Source: Mesorhizobium hawassense (GTDB lineage Bacteria; Pseudomonadota; Alphaproteobacteria; Rhizobiales; Rhizobiaceae). From it: a stretch of 64,000 bases of DNA. The notes below the pieces were generated by a model. That model did no database searches, was not told the DNA's origin, and saw only the letters and a list, made by a program, of their open reading frames with translations. This document shows, in pieces, positions 24,927 through 33,647 of the stretch; the stretch's first letter is position 1; every line of letters begins with the position of its first letter. Location of the stretch: NCBI RefSeq assembly GCF_003289945.1, contig NZ_QMBP01000001.1, positions 806,001 to 870,000 on the forward strand, written 5' to 3'. The position numbers were made by a program, and so were the translations under genes.

Positions 24927-26726
24927 TTGAGTTCGATTTCAGCCAGATACGTTCAATTGCCCGGCGCCGTTGCCGCCGGCTGCGAACGCATGGTTCATCC
25001 GACCGTGACGGGTGAGGCCGCGCGCCTGCGCCAGCGTCGCTTCATCGGCGTCATGCTCGCCGCGCCCTTCCTCGCCGCCGGCGCCGCTGTCACGCTGGTC
25101 ACTTCGAGCCTCGGCGCGGCCCTCACCGTAGCCGCGATCTTCGCCGCTTTCGGCTTGTGCTGGTTCGCGGCGCTTCTGGTCGCGGCCACCGGCCATATGG
25201 CGCTTGCCGGCCGCATGGCGCTCGTGTTGGGCGGCCTTGCCCTTGCCGGCGCCATCGCGGCGGCGGGCGGATTGGCCTCGCCGGTCGCACTGCTTGCCGT
25301 CGCATTGCCGGTTGAAACCTGGTGGGTCTCGGGATCGCGGCGCGCCTCGTTGCCGGGCGCGCTGGCAGCACTTGCCGCCATCGTGCTGCAGGCTTTTGCC
25401 GGCTATGTCCTGCCGCTCGGCGAAATCGCCGCCTGGCATTGGCTGCTGCCGCTCGCCTGGACGCTGACGCTGTTGCCGCGCGCGGCCGCCTTCGCCAATC
25501 CGGCCAACTCCCTGCCGGCGGAGCCCACCGGGGATCGCCTCGAGGACGTCATCGACGCCGTCGTGCTGCGCATCGGGCGCCAGGGCGAAGTGCTCGACGC
25601 GTCCGCCAAGGCACGTTCGATCCTGAAACTGGCGCCGGAACTCCTGCTCGGCACCGGCCTGTTCGACCGCGTCCATCTTTCCGACCGCGTCGCCTATCTC
25701 ACCGCTTTGGCCGACATGCGCGAGGATGCGCCGAAGCGGCGGCTGGAGCTGCGCATCCGCCTGCCGCGCGAGGGGTCCGGCGCGGCCGACAATTTCCGTC
25801 CGTTCAGCCTCGAGCTGATGCGTGGCGAAGCAGACCGTGACCTCTTCACCCTGGTCCTGCGCGAGAACGACGCCGTCTCGGCACTTCGCGAGGAACTGGC
25901 GGAAGCGAAGGAAACCGCTGCCGCCGCCGAAGTGGCCAAGGGTCGTTTCCTGGCCGTCGTCAGCCATGAGTTGCGCACGCCGCTCAACGCCATCATCGGC
26001 TTCTCCGACATGCTGCTGCATGAGATGTTCGGTGCCTTCAAGGATCCGCGCCAGAAGGAATATGTCGGCCTGGTGAGGGAGTCCGGCCAGCATCTTCTGT
26101 CCGTCGTCACCTCGATCCTCGATGTTTCGCGCATCGAGGCGGGCGCCTATGCGACCGAGCTGGAGCCGTTCCGTTTCGTCGAGGCCGTCGACATGTGCCG
26201 CTCGATGATGCGGCCGCTGGCTGACGCCAAGAGCATCGTGCTCGCCACGCAGATCGCGCCGGACGCGGGCGAGATCAATGCCGACCGCCGTGCGATCCAG
26301 CAGATCCTGATCAACCTGGCGTCGAACGCCGTCAAGTTCACGCCCGATGGCGGCAGCGTCGTGATCGGCGCCAAGCGCGTCGGCTCGCGCCTGCATTTCT
26401 GGGTCAGCGACACCGGCATCGGCATTGCCGAGGAGGACATGGCCAATCTCGGCAAGCCGTTCATGCAGATCCAGAACGACTACACACGCCGTTTCGAGGG
26501 AACCGGGCTCGGCCTGTCGCTGGTCAAGGGCCTGGTGGCGCTGCATGACGGCACGATGTCGATCGAGAGCGCGCCGGGCGAGGGCACCACGGTGACGATC
26601 AGCCTGCCGGTGAACGGGCCGAAGCGGCGTTCCGGTGCGCCTTCCGGCGTGCTGGCCATGCCGGCGGCGAATCCGAAGGGGGATAGAGATGGGGAGAGAA
26701 ATGGCTCGCTCCGCAAAACGGCGTAA
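24927..26726 (+). CDS. divJ: DivJ-like membrane sensor histidine kinase
   Basis: 599 residues from TTG 24927; ATG 24990 (MVHPTVTGEAARLRQ) is an equally good start. About six hydrophobic segments (~40-190), a PAS-like region (~205-320), coiled linker, HisKA with SHELRTPLNAIIGFSDMLLHEMFG (phospho-His ~350) and HATPase_c motifs NLASNAVKFT, DTGIGI, GTGLGLSLVKG (~455-560). The H-box text closely matches DivJ/PleC kinases of the DivK pathway. In S. meliloti divJ lies, as I recall, beside mucR, as here. DivJ phosphorylates DivK and so restrains CtrA. Assignment depends on family resemblance and synteny. Confidence 0.75.
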   Translation: MSSISARYVQLPGAVAAGCERMVHPTVTGEAARLRQRRFIGVMLAAPFLAAGAAVTLVTSSLGAALTVAAIFAAFGLCWFAALLVAATGHMALAGRMALVLGGLALAGAIAAAGGLASPVALLAVALPVETWWVSGSRRASLPGALAALAAIVLQAFAGYVLPLGEIAAWHWLLPLAWTLTLLPRAAAFANPANSLPAEPTGDRLEDVIDAVVLRIGRQGEVLDASAKARSILKLAPELLLGTGLFDRVHLSDRVAYLTALADMREDAPKRRLELRIRLPREGSGAADNFRPFSLELMRGEADRDLFTLVLRENDAVSALREELAEAKETAAAAEVAKGRFLAVVSHELRTPLNAIIGFSDMLLHEMFGAFKDPRQKEYVGLVRESGQHLLSVVTSILDVSRIEAGAYATELEPFRFVEAVDMCRSMMRPLADAKSIVLATQIAPDAGEINADRRAIQQILINLASNAVKFTPDGGSVVIGAKRVGSRLHFWVSDTGIGIAEEDMANLGKPFMQIQNDYTRRFEGTGLGLSLVKGLVALHDGTMSIESAPGEGTTVTISLPVNGPKRRSGAPSGVLAMPAANPKGDRDGERNGSLRKTA

Positions 26727-27486
26727 GGTCGTCGAACCCGAGCGCGGCGTTCTTGCCGAGGGCGCGGTTGCCGTCGGCCAGATGATCGCAAGCAATCCGG
26801 TTCTGGTCGGCGGCTCGACCGCCTTCCTGGTGACGCTGTTCTACGTTTCGGCCAACGCGCTCTGGTATCAGCCCTTTCCGCATACCAGTGCTTTCTTCGC
26901 CACCCGAAGCATCGAGAATTTTCCGCACACCGTTTCCGACGAACCGGAGACCACCATCAATATCGTGCGCCAGGCGCAGCCCACGCCCAAGCCGGATCCG
27001 GTCGTCGAGCAGGTGCAGGGCATCCTGAAGGACCTCAGCTTCTACGACGGTACGGTGGACGGTCTGACGGGCCCGGCGACGCGCAAGGCCATCCAGGCCT
27101 ATCAGCTGAAGGTCGGGCTGCCGGGGTCGGGCGAAATCGACAACGCGCTGCTCGACCAGCTTGGCGCGCGCCAGACGACGGCGGCCATTCCTCATCCGAT
27201 GCCGCGGCCGGCCGACGGCACCGCCAACACTTCCGCCGCCAAACCGTCGGTGATCCCGGTCTCGGCACCGGCCGACGGCGCGACGCAGTCGCCCGATGCC
27301 CGCATCGTCAAGATTCAGGCCGGCCTGAAGGCCTTCGGCAACAACGACATGCAGCTCGACGGCAAGGTCGGCGCCCGCACCAAATCCGCGATCAAGGAAT
27401 TCCAGGCATTGTTCGGCCTGCCCGAGACCGGCGAGCCGGATGAGGCGGTGTACGTCAAGATGCGCGAGATCGGCCTGACCAACTGA
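26689..27486 (+). CDS. Membrane-anchored protein with two peptidoglycan-binding (PG_binding_1) domains
   Basis: 265 residues from ATG 26689 (GAAGGGGGA upstream), overlapping the kinase 3' end by 38 bases, so co-translated. Basic N-terminus, one membrane segment (~38-60), Pro-rich linker, and two repeats: VEQVQGILKDLSFYDGTVDGLTGPATRKAIQAYQ and VKIQAGLKAFGNNDMQLDGKVGARTKSAIKEFQ. Probably tethers a membrane complex to the cell wall. Tight coupling with a DivJ-like kinase suggests it may help localise or sense the envelope for that kinase; this is inference. Confidence 0.85.
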   Translation: MGREMARSAKRRKVVEPERGVLAEGAVAVGQMIASNPVLVGGSTAFLVTLFYVSANALWYQPFPHTSAFFATRSIENFPHTVSDEPETTINIVRQAQPTPKPDPVVEQVQGILKDLSFYDGTVDGLTGPATRKAIQAYQLKVGLPGSGEIDNALLDQLGARQTTAAIPHPMPRPADGTANTSAAKPSVIPVSAPADGATQSPDARIVKIQAGLKAFGNNDMQLDGKVGARTKSAIKEFQALFGLPETGEPDEAVYVKMREIGLTN

Positions 27487-27555
27487 GCGGTTGGCGGTCG
27501 TTTCGGTTCCTTCATCCCTGCTGTAAGAACCGCACATGAAATGCGGAAACCACCC

Positions 27556-27903
27556 ATGCGCGTAACCACCGACCTCTGGGTCTCGGCCCTTCTGCGCCGT
27601 GTCTTCAGCGCCGGCGGCTTTGCCGCCGTGGTCAAGCGCGGCGCGACCGAGGCGGGCGCCGTCTTCGTGCTGTCGCGCGGGCGGATGGGGGAGGTGGCCC
27701 TCTATGGCCCGGCGCCGCAGACGAGCTACGATTCGGCCAAGCCCGACGAGCGCTTCTTCACCATGCTCGATGCCAGCGACGATGGCTCGGCTTTCGATGC
27801 GCGGCTGGAGCGCGAGAAGAAATTCGATCCCGACATCTGGGTGGTCGAAATCGAGGCAGGGACCGTTCCGTTCGAGGAGCTTCTTTCCGTGAAGGCGGAA
27901 TAA
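27556..27903 (+). CDS. DUF1491-family protein
   Basis: 115 residues from ATG 27556; ATG 27541 adds five residues, but the family normally begins M-R-(L/V)-T-x-D-x-W-V-S-A-L-L-R-R. Middle contains GAVFVLSRGRMGEVALYGPAPQ and the end DPDIWVVEIEA. Widely conserved small cytosolic protein of alphaproteobacteria, role unknown. 69 bases after the peptidoglycan-binding gene, same strand. Confidence 0.8.
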   Translation: MRVTTDLWVSALLRRVFSAGGFAAVVKRGATEAGAVFVLSRGRMGEVALYGPAPQTSYDSAKPDERFFTMLDASDDGSAFDARLEREKKFDPDIWVVEIEAGTVPFEELLSVKAE

Positions 27904-27908
27904 CCGCG

Positions 27909-28955
27909 TCAGGATGCCTTGAGGCTGGAAATCGCTTCGACGCTGTTGGACGCCTCATGATCGACGCCGGCTGTGTCGGACGCATTGCCGCGGATCGCCC
28001 GCGAAAGGGTCTCGGTCTTCCAGGCGCGCACCTTGTCGAGCGCCGCCTCGCGATGCAGCAGCCTGTAGCGGTCGAGGAAGAGCCGGATCGCCTGCGGATG
28101 CGGGAACTCGCCGGGATAGACCGCCACAGCGATCAGGAAGGCCCTGTCCTCGCTGAGGTCGAGGGCGCGCAGCGCCGCAAGCAAGGCGGCATAGCTTGAC
28201 TGGCCGGTCACCGAGCGGGCCGTCGCAAAGTCGATCTCCAACGCGTCGGCAAGGGCCGTCTGGAAGAAGGCCGCGTTGCCGGTCAGCGCCGTCTCGCGCA
28301 GCCGAACATAGGCCGGCTGGCCGAGGAAGGCATTGACGTCGGCGCTGTCGCCGGCCGGGCGCATCATCGAACGCAGGCGGCGCCGCGCGTTCTCCGCTGC
28401 TTCGCCGGACGCCGGGTGGCCGGTGTGCGCTTTGGCCGCGGGTTCCGGTTTCGGCGCCAGTTGAGTGACCGTTTCCGGCGGCCGCGTCTTGACCAGCGTC
28501 GGTCTTTCCAGCGCGCGGATCAGGTCGGCGATCGTCGGGTTGAGCTCCTTGCGGCGCGCGATGGCGCGCGCATGCGGCAGCCCGTGCCGGCCGATCAGCG
28601 CAATCAGGTCGATGTCGCTCAGCGCGTTGGAGCGGGTGAGCAGCGGTGCCGCGATCTCGACCGGCTCTTCGGCCAGCCGCCGGACCAGCGCGGCCGGCGC
28701 ATATTCGCATTCGGAAAGGGCGGCGGCGACATAGCGGCGCGACTCCACCGAGACCTGGTCGAACAGCGGCAGCGTCAGATCCTCGAGCTGGGCGATCTCG
28801 CGGCGTGACGGGCGGGTCAGCGAGCAGAAGGCCGACACGCTGGCGCGGAACAGCCTTTCAGCTTTTCCCGCTTCGGTCCGGATAGCGATTTGCCTGAAAT
28901 CCGAAGATGACACGGAGGATACGCCCGACACTCGACACAATCCCGAACAGCGCAA
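27909..28955 (-). CDS. DUF2336-family protein
   Basis: Up to 348 residues; start uncertain (GTG codons at 28913 and 28931 are alternatives, giving V-S-S-S-D-F-R-Q). Helical repeats: LTRPSRREIAQLEDLTLPLFDQVSVESRRYVAAALSE and LTRSNALSDIDLIALIGRHGLPHARAIARR match the DUF2336 pattern, an all-helical HEAT-like fold. C-terminal half has SYAALLAALRALDLSEDRAFLIAVAVYPG. Soluble, function unknown. Converges with the DUF1491 gene with only five bases between them. Confidence 0.75.
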   Translation of the reverse strand: MRCSGLCRVSGVSSVSSSDFRQIAIRTEAGKAERLFRASVSAFCSLTRPSRREIAQLEDLTLPLFDQVSVESRRYVAAALSECEYAPAALVRRLAEEPVEIAAPLLTRSNALSDIDLIALIGRHGLPHARAIARRKELNPTIADLIRALERPTLVKTRPPETVTQLAPKPEPAAKAHTGHPASGEAAENARRRLRSMMRPAGDSADVNAFLGQPAYVRLRETALTGNAAFFQTALADALEIDFATARSVTGQSSYAALLAALRALDLSEDRAFLIAVAVYPGEFPHPQAIRLFLDRYRLLHREAALDKVRAWKTETLSRAIRGNASDTAGVDHEASNSVEAISSLKAS

Positions 28956-29104
28956 TCCAGCCGGGCCGGTTTCGCAACTCCAGGAAAAACAAACATCAAA
29001 TTAGCCGCGATCCGTTAGCGCTCCGTTAACCCTCTAAGCCCCTTAATCAACTTTGGAGGCGTTGCGTTGTTGCTCCGGTCAAACCGAGAGGGAATGCGCG
29101 AACC

Positions 29105-29293
29105 ATGGGCATGGTCCTGTCATTTGTGCCGCGAGCGGCACCTGTAAATCGAGCAAGTCACGACACCACGACGGCGGCGGCGGTCATCATTTTCCCCGGC
29201 GTCCGCTACGAATTGCGTCCGCAGGCCAGTGAGTCTCAGCCCGGCAGTCCGGACAAGCCCGGCACGCCGGCACCTTCGAAGCCGCATCACTAG
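29105..29293 (+). CDS. Small protein of unknown function
   Basis: 62 residues from ATG 29105 (or 29111). Begins MGMVLSFVPR and contains AAVIIFPGVRYELRP, a block I recognise from small conserved Rhizobiales proteins; Pro/Ser-rich tail. Upstream DNA 28990-29100 is AT-rich with a run of TTAA-like steps, consistent with its own promoter. No functional clue. Confidence 0.6.
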   Translation: MGMVLSFVPRAAPVNRASHDTTTAAAVIIFPGVRYELRPQASESQPGSPDKPGTPAPSKPHH

Positions 29294-29301
29294 GTCAGCC
29301 C

Positions 29302-29375
29302 GGCGCAATTCCGGACGGAAGGTTACGGCGAAGTCGCCGAACCAGCCGTCTCGCGCTTTTCCCGGAATTGCTCTA
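29302..29375. repeat. Hairpin repeat, arm type CAATTCC, with inner hairpin (reverse)
   Basis: CGCAATTCCGGACGGAAGG ... GGCGAAGTCGCC ... TTTTCCCGGAATTGCTCTA. Minus-strand copy with the inner hairpin. Its last bases (CTA on plus) form the TAG stop of the DUF1254 gene, so the repeat supplies that stop codon. Confidence 0.78.
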
Positions 29376-29921
29376 ATAATCCTGCAATTCGCAGGCGCTC
29401 TGCTCGAGAAAGCGTGACACGATCGGCTTCCAGCTCTCGTCCGGCACGAAGGCGCGGACGACGAAAACACCTTCCTCGATCGGCGCCTCGACGAAGATCG
29501 CGCCTTGCAGATCCTCCGGAAGGTCGCGACGCACATCGATCATCTGCGCCGGCGTCAGCACCACCGCATCGAGCTTCTCGCCGTTGGCGTTGTGGTCGTT
29601 GAAGGAATAGATGTTGTGGCCGCTGCGGTCGTAGACCGAGGCCGACCAGAACGGCACGTCGCCCGGCGCCTTGATCCGCACCAGCCCGTCGGCGAGGTCG
29701 AAGCGGCAGGCGGCGGCATAGAACAGCGGATCGACCGATTTCACCACTGGGGCGCCGCCGGCCTCGGCGTCCAGCCGCGTCATCTTGTAGAGGTCGGAAG
29801 CCATCGCCAGCCTCGACCAGGCATCGCGTTCGGAAAATTCCGGCACCAGGAACAGCACCACGATGTGCACGATGCCGGCGCCGAGCAGGCCGAGAATCAG
29901 GGCGTGCAGCATGCTACGCAT
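29373..29921 (-). CDS. DUF1254-family membrane-anchored protein
   Basis: 182 residues from ATG 29921 (TTG 29930 possible). One N-terminal membrane segment (ALILGLLGAGIVHIVVLFLVP) and a periplasmic DUF1254-type domain with VKSVDPLFYAAACRFDLADGLVRI and FWSASVYDRSGHNIYSFND. The upstream DUF1214 gene ends inside its first codons (8-base overlap), so the two are translated together. In many bacteria both domains are fused in one larger protein; here they are separate short polypeptides. Function unknown. Confidence 0.78.
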   Translation of the reverse strand: MRSMLHALILGLLGAGIVHIVVLFLVPEFSERDAWSRLAMASDLYKMTRLDAEAGGAPVVKSVDPLFYAAACRFDLADGLVRIKAPGDVPFWSASVYDRSGHNIYSFNDHNANGEKLDAVVLTPAQMIDVRRDLPEDLQGAIFVEAPIEEGVFVVRAFVPDESWKPIVSRFLEQSACELQDY

Positions 29922-30498
29922 TGCAGCCAACCTTCAATATGCGCGGCAGCGTCACGTCCGAGAGGCCGGTGCTCGAGGCGATCGGCGTGTCGTAGAAGGT
30001 CAGCACGAAATACATCTTGCCGGAGCCGCCGGTAAGCAGCCAGTTGCCGGGGGCGGGGCGGTTGCCGGCGGTGATGACGACGGAATTGTCGGGCTGGCGC
30101 AGAACCTCGTAGGACTGCAGCGCCGATTGTCTCGTCTTGCCGGTGTCGATCACGCCAAGCGATTGGTCGGCGGCATAGAGCGTCCAGAACCGGGCGGTCG
30201 GATAGCCGCCCTCGATCGAATAGGTGCATTCGCGCTTCAGCGGCTCGCCGGCTTCGTCACGCTCGGCGACGAAGGCAAGCCCCTCGGCCTGACCGAGCGC
30301 CAGCACGCCCGAGCGCGCCACGCGGGCCTTGGAGTAGGGGTCGGCGGCCAAAGTCCCCATTTCGGGAAAGGCGGTCCACCGGCCAATGCGGATCGCGCCC
30401 ACACCATCCTGCGCATTCAGCGCATACCAGACGCTGTAGCCGCCAAGCCCGATGGCCATGGCAAGCGAAAGCAGCGTCAGGATGGCGTTCTTGAGCAT
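29914..30498 (-). CDS. DUF1214-family membrane-anchored protein
   Basis: 194 residues from ATG 30498 (MLKNAILTLLSLAMAIGLGGYSVWYAL); the longer frame lacks support. One membrane segment, then a DUF1214 domain: FWTLYAADQSLGVIDTGKTRQSALQSYEVLRQPDNSVVI and PGNWLLTGGSGKMYFVLTFYDTP. The Pro-x-x-x-W-Leu motif is the family hallmark. Operon with the DUF1254 gene. Sits directly downstream, on the same strand, of PBP1A (80 bases). Confidence 0.8.
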   Translation of the reverse strand: MLKNAILTLLSLAMAIGLGGYSVWYALNAQDGVGAIRIGRWTAFPEMGTLAADPYSKARVARSGVLALGQAEGLAFVAERDEAGEPLKRECTYSIEGGYPTARFWTLYAADQSLGVIDTGKTRQSALQSYEVLRQPDNSVVITAGNRPAPGNWLLTGGSGKMYFVLTFYDTPIASSTGLSDVTLPRILKVGCNA

Positions 30499-30578
30499 GA
30501 GAGCCGCAAACAGAGGAGGTCGCCCGGGATATCGCGGCGCGGGGTGCTGTGGCAAGCCGGCTTCACGCGAGAGCCGTC

Positions 30579-32735
30579 CTAAAGCGCCGACAGCGTTTCC
30601 GGCGAGGCGGGAGCGTCGAGGACAGGCGCCGCCTCGAACACCTTGGTCATTTCCCGCAGCATCTGGGTCGTGCGGGCAGAAAGCACCGGCGGGCGCTCTG
30701 CTTCGGCCTGGGCGGTAGCGGCGTCCGCGTCCTTCTTCGCCGCTTCCTCGGCCTTGGCCGCGACTTCCGGATCGACGAACGGGTGATCGATGCCGGGTAT
30801 GGGCTTCAGGTCGATGTTCTGGTGCGCATAGACCATCAGCCGCTGCCAGACCATCGCCGGCAACGAACCGCCGGTCATTTTGTTGGTCGGCGTGAAGTCG
30901 TCATTACCCAGCCAGACGGCGGCCGTGTAGTTGCCGGTGAAGCCGACGAACCAGGCATCACGGTAGGATTGCGTCGTGCCGGTCTTGCCGGCGACCACGA
31001 TGTTGGGAATCTGGGCGCGCCTGGCCGTGCCCATCACCGGCACGGCGGCAAGCATGGTGTTCATCGATTTCAGCGCCTGCTCGGACAGCACGCGATGCGG
31101 CGGCGGCGCGTCCTTGGTCCAGTCATAGACGACGTCGCCGGTGCGGGTGACGAGCTGCGTTATGCCGTGGCGGCTGCCGACAAAGCCGTTCTGCGCGAAC
31201 ACGCTGTAGCCGGTCGCCTGGTCCATCACCGTCATCAGGGATGTGCCGAGCACCATGGTCTTGTGCGCTTCCAACTGCGACTCGACGCCGAACGACTCCG
31301 CCGTGGCCTTGATCGGCGCGATGCCGAGATAATCCTTGGCGAGCCTGACCGGCACCGTGTTGATCGATTTGGCCATCGCCACGATCAGCGGCAGCTTGCC
31401 AGCGGATTCGCCGTTGTAATTGTGCGGCGACCAGTTGCCCCAGCTGATCGGTCCGCCGGAAATGATCGAATTCGGCGTAAAGCCGTGCTCCATCGCCGTG
31501 GCGTAGACATAGGGCTTGAACGACGAGCCGGCCTGGCGCAGCGCCTTGGTGGCGCGGTTGAACTGGCTGGCGCCATAGTCGCGGCCGCCGACGATGGCGC
31601 GCACCGCGCCATTGGTCTCGATCACCACGACAGCGCCTTCGGTGACGTTGTATTCCTTGCCGAACTGGCGAAGGTGGAACTCGACCGACTCCTCGGCCGC
31701 CTTCTGGATGTTGGCGTCGAAGGTGGTGTGGGCGACCAGCGAGTGCTGGCCGGGCTTGGCGATCTTCTTCACCTCGTCGAAGGCCCAGTCGAGGAAGTAG
31801 TCGGGGCTCTTCTGCTCGCCGCGGTCGACGACGTCGGCCGGATGCAGCCGTGCCTGCAGCACCTGGCCTTCGGTCATGAAGCCGGCGTCGACGAGGTTTG
31901 ACAAAACGACATTGGCGCGGGCGCGCGCCGCCGGCAGGTTGATGTGCGGGGCGTATTTGGTCGGCGCCTTGAACAGGCCGGCCAGCATCGCCGCCTCGGC
32001 CAGGTTCAGATCCTTGACGCTCTTGCCGAAATAGAAATCCGCCGCCGCCTCGATGCCGAACGTGCCGCCGCCCATATAGGCGCGGTCGAGATAGAGCTGC
32101 AGGATCTCCTTCTTGGAGAGATTCGCCTCCAGCCATAGCGACAGGAAGGCTTCCTTGATCTTGCGCTCGAAGGTGCGCTCGTTGGACAGGAACAGGTTCT
32201 TGGCGAGTTGCTGGGTGAGGCTCGATCCGCCCTGGACCACAGAATTGGCGCGGACATTTTCGAAGATCGCGCGCGACAGGCCGAGTATGTCGATGCCGTA
32301 ATGCTCGAAGAAGCGCCGGTCCTCGGTCGCCAGCACCGACTTGATGACGATGTCGGGCATCTCGTCCACCGGCACGGAATCGCGCTGGATGATGCCGCGC
32401 TGGCCGATCTCGTTGCCGTAGCGGTCGAGGAAGGTGACGGCGAAGTCGCCCTGGTTGCGCCAGTCGCCGGTGGTGATGTCGAAGGCCGGCATGGCCAGCG
32501 CGAGCAGCACCACGAAACCGCCGGCGCCCATGGTGAAGCCTTCGCTCAGCACCTCGATGATGGCGCGGCGCCAGCCGTGCACGCGGAAACGGCGCGAAAA
32601 GATGGTCGCCGCTTCCCAGAATTCGCGCGCCTTGAAACCGATCTCGTAGAGCGAGGTATCGAGCCACGCATCGATGCCGAGCAGCGCCGAAGCGATCCGG
32701 CCTCTTCTCCTGCGTGGTTTCGAGGGATTGTCCAT
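30579..32735 (-). CDS. Class A penicillin-binding protein 1A-type (transglycosylase/transpeptidase)
   Basis: 718 residues. Basic cytoplasmic N-terminus, one membrane segment (~68-88), GT51 transglycosylase (~105-290; ATEDRRFFEHYGID, GGSSLTQQLAKNLFL, KEILQLYLDRAYMGGGTFGIE), and transpeptidase (~340-640) with the nucleophile in S-S-F-K-P, SIN (AKSINTV) and KTGTT. C-terminal Ala/Glu-rich tail. Polymerises and crosslinks peptidoglycan; target of beta-lactams. The N-terminal cytosolic extension (~65 residues before the membrane segment) is longer than in E. coli PBP1a, as in several rhizobial homologues. Confidence 0.9.
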   Translation of the reverse strand: MDNPSKPRRRRGRIASALLGIDAWLDTSLYEIGFKAREFWEAATIFSRRFRVHGWRRAIIEVLSEGFTMGAGGFVVLLALAMPAFDITTGDWRNQGDFAVTFLDRYGNEIGQRGIIQRDSVPVDEMPDIVIKSVLATEDRRFFEHYGIDILGLSRAIFENVRANSVVQGGSSLTQQLAKNLFLSNERTFERKIKEAFLSLWLEANLSKKEILQLYLDRAYMGGGTFGIEAAADFYFGKSVKDLNLAEAAMLAGLFKAPTKYAPHINLPAARARANVVLSNLVDAGFMTEGQVLQARLHPADVVDRGEQKSPDYFLDWAFDEVKKIAKPGQHSLVAHTTFDANIQKAAEESVEFHLRQFGKEYNVTEGAVVVIETNGAVRAIVGGRDYGASQFNRATKALRQAGSSFKPYVYATAMEHGFTPNSIISGGPISWGNWSPHNYNGESAGKLPLIVAMAKSINTVPVRLAKDYLGIAPIKATAESFGVESQLEAHKTMVLGTSLMTVMDQATGYSVFAQNGFVGSRHGITQLVTRTGDVVYDWTKDAPPPHRVLSEQALKSMNTMLAAVPVMGTARRAQIPNIVVAGKTGTTQSYRDAWFVGFTGNYTAAVWLGNDDFTPTNKMTGGSLPAMVWQRLMVYAHQNIDLKPIPGIDHPFVDPEVAAKAEEAAKKDADAATAQAEAERPPVLSARTTQMLREMTKVFEAAPVLDAPASPETLSAL

Positions 32736-32898
32736 TCCAGAATTCCACCCCGGTGCACTTCCGCCCGAAACTGCCGATCACGGTTCCGAGGCGCCCTCCC
32801 TGCCAGACTAATCGACCATCTTAGCACCGCTCACAAGGGCAGCGAAGCCACACACAAGCTTTGTTGAACGCTAAGGTTGATGGCAGGCTGGAGCGATA

Positions 32899-33537
32899 TC
32901 ACCGCGCCGCGATGAAGCGCATGAAATGCGCCACATCCGCTTCGGTCGGTTCCAGTCCGGTGAAGGCGCGCAGATAGGCGGCGAGGTGGCTGACCCGCGC
33001 TTCGACCGGCTCCTTGAGATCGAGCACGTAATAGCCGATCTGCATGTAGTAGAGGACGCGGGCGCGGATGAAGGCGTCCTCGCCGTCATAGCCGTGGCGC
33101 TGGTACATGTCGCGGATGGCGAGCAGGCGCTCCTCGTCGGCCTGGTCGATCACGCGCCGCACGTCGGCCGAGCGTCTGGCCCATTCGCGGATGGCGAAAT
33201 CGAGGCGCGGATCGAACAGGCGCTCGTCGGCCCAGCATTCGAACACGTTCATGACGCCCATGATGATGGTTTCGGCCGGCCGGCGCGCCCGCTCGACGAT
33301 CGCCTTGGTGTTGGTGTCCTGCCAGTGCCTGAGCAGTTGATCGAGCAGATCCTGCCGGCTTTCGAAATACCAGTAGAAGCTCGATCGCGACACGCCGAGC
33401 TTCTGTCCGAGCGTAAGCACGCGCACGCTCTCGATGCCGCCGGAAATCAGCGTCCGCAGCGCGAGGTCGATCCAGTCGGCGCGGGTCACCTTGATGTTGC
33501 CGGCCGCCGGCTCGTCCTGGGGATTAGTCATGGTCAT
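32899..33537 (-). CDS. TetR-family transcriptional regulator
   Basis: 212 residues from ATG 33537 (33531 also possible). N-terminal HTH (~12-58): IDLALRTLISGGIESVRVLTLGQKLGVSRSSFYWYFESRQDLLDQLL, followed by a helical ligand domain. Divergent from the oxidase/MttB pair; the palindrome at 33587-33610 lies between. Likely represses that operon and is relieved by a methylated amine or related ligand; the ligand domain gives no clear hint. Confidence 0.87.
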   Translation of the reverse strand: MTMTNPQDEPAAGNIKVTRADWIDLALRTLISGGIESVRVLTLGQKLGVSRSSFYWYFESRQDLLDQLLRHWQDTNTKAIVERARRPAETIIMGVMNVFECWADERLFDPRLDFAIREWARRSADVRRVIDQADEERLLAIRDMYQRHGYDGEDAFIRARVLYYMQIGYYVLDLKEPVEARVSHLAAYLRAFTGLEPTEADVAHFMRFIAAR

Positions 33538-33586
33538 GACCGAACAAGTGGCACGGCGCGGGGCCGCGCGCAAGCTCTGGACAGAA

Positions 33587-33610
33587 GTGTCTAGACACAT
33601 GTGTACAGAC
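33587..33610. promoter_or_regulatory. Candidate TetR operator
   Basis: Two overlapping dyads: perfect GTGTCTAGACAC (33587-33598), and a wider 22-base palindrome (33589-33610) with ends GTCT and AGAC around the exact centre ACACATGTGT. It lies 49 bases from the TetR start and 37 bases from the GTG start of the oxidase gene, placing it over the likely promoter. Confidence 0.6.
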
Positions 33611-33647
33611 CATGTATCGTGCAGCTTCCTACGAGAGGGAGAGGCTC

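Noticed and set aside
24939..26795. 618-residue minus-strand frame across the DivJ-like kinase
   Set aside because: Antisense low-complexity frame with no family; the kinase motifs are intact on plus.
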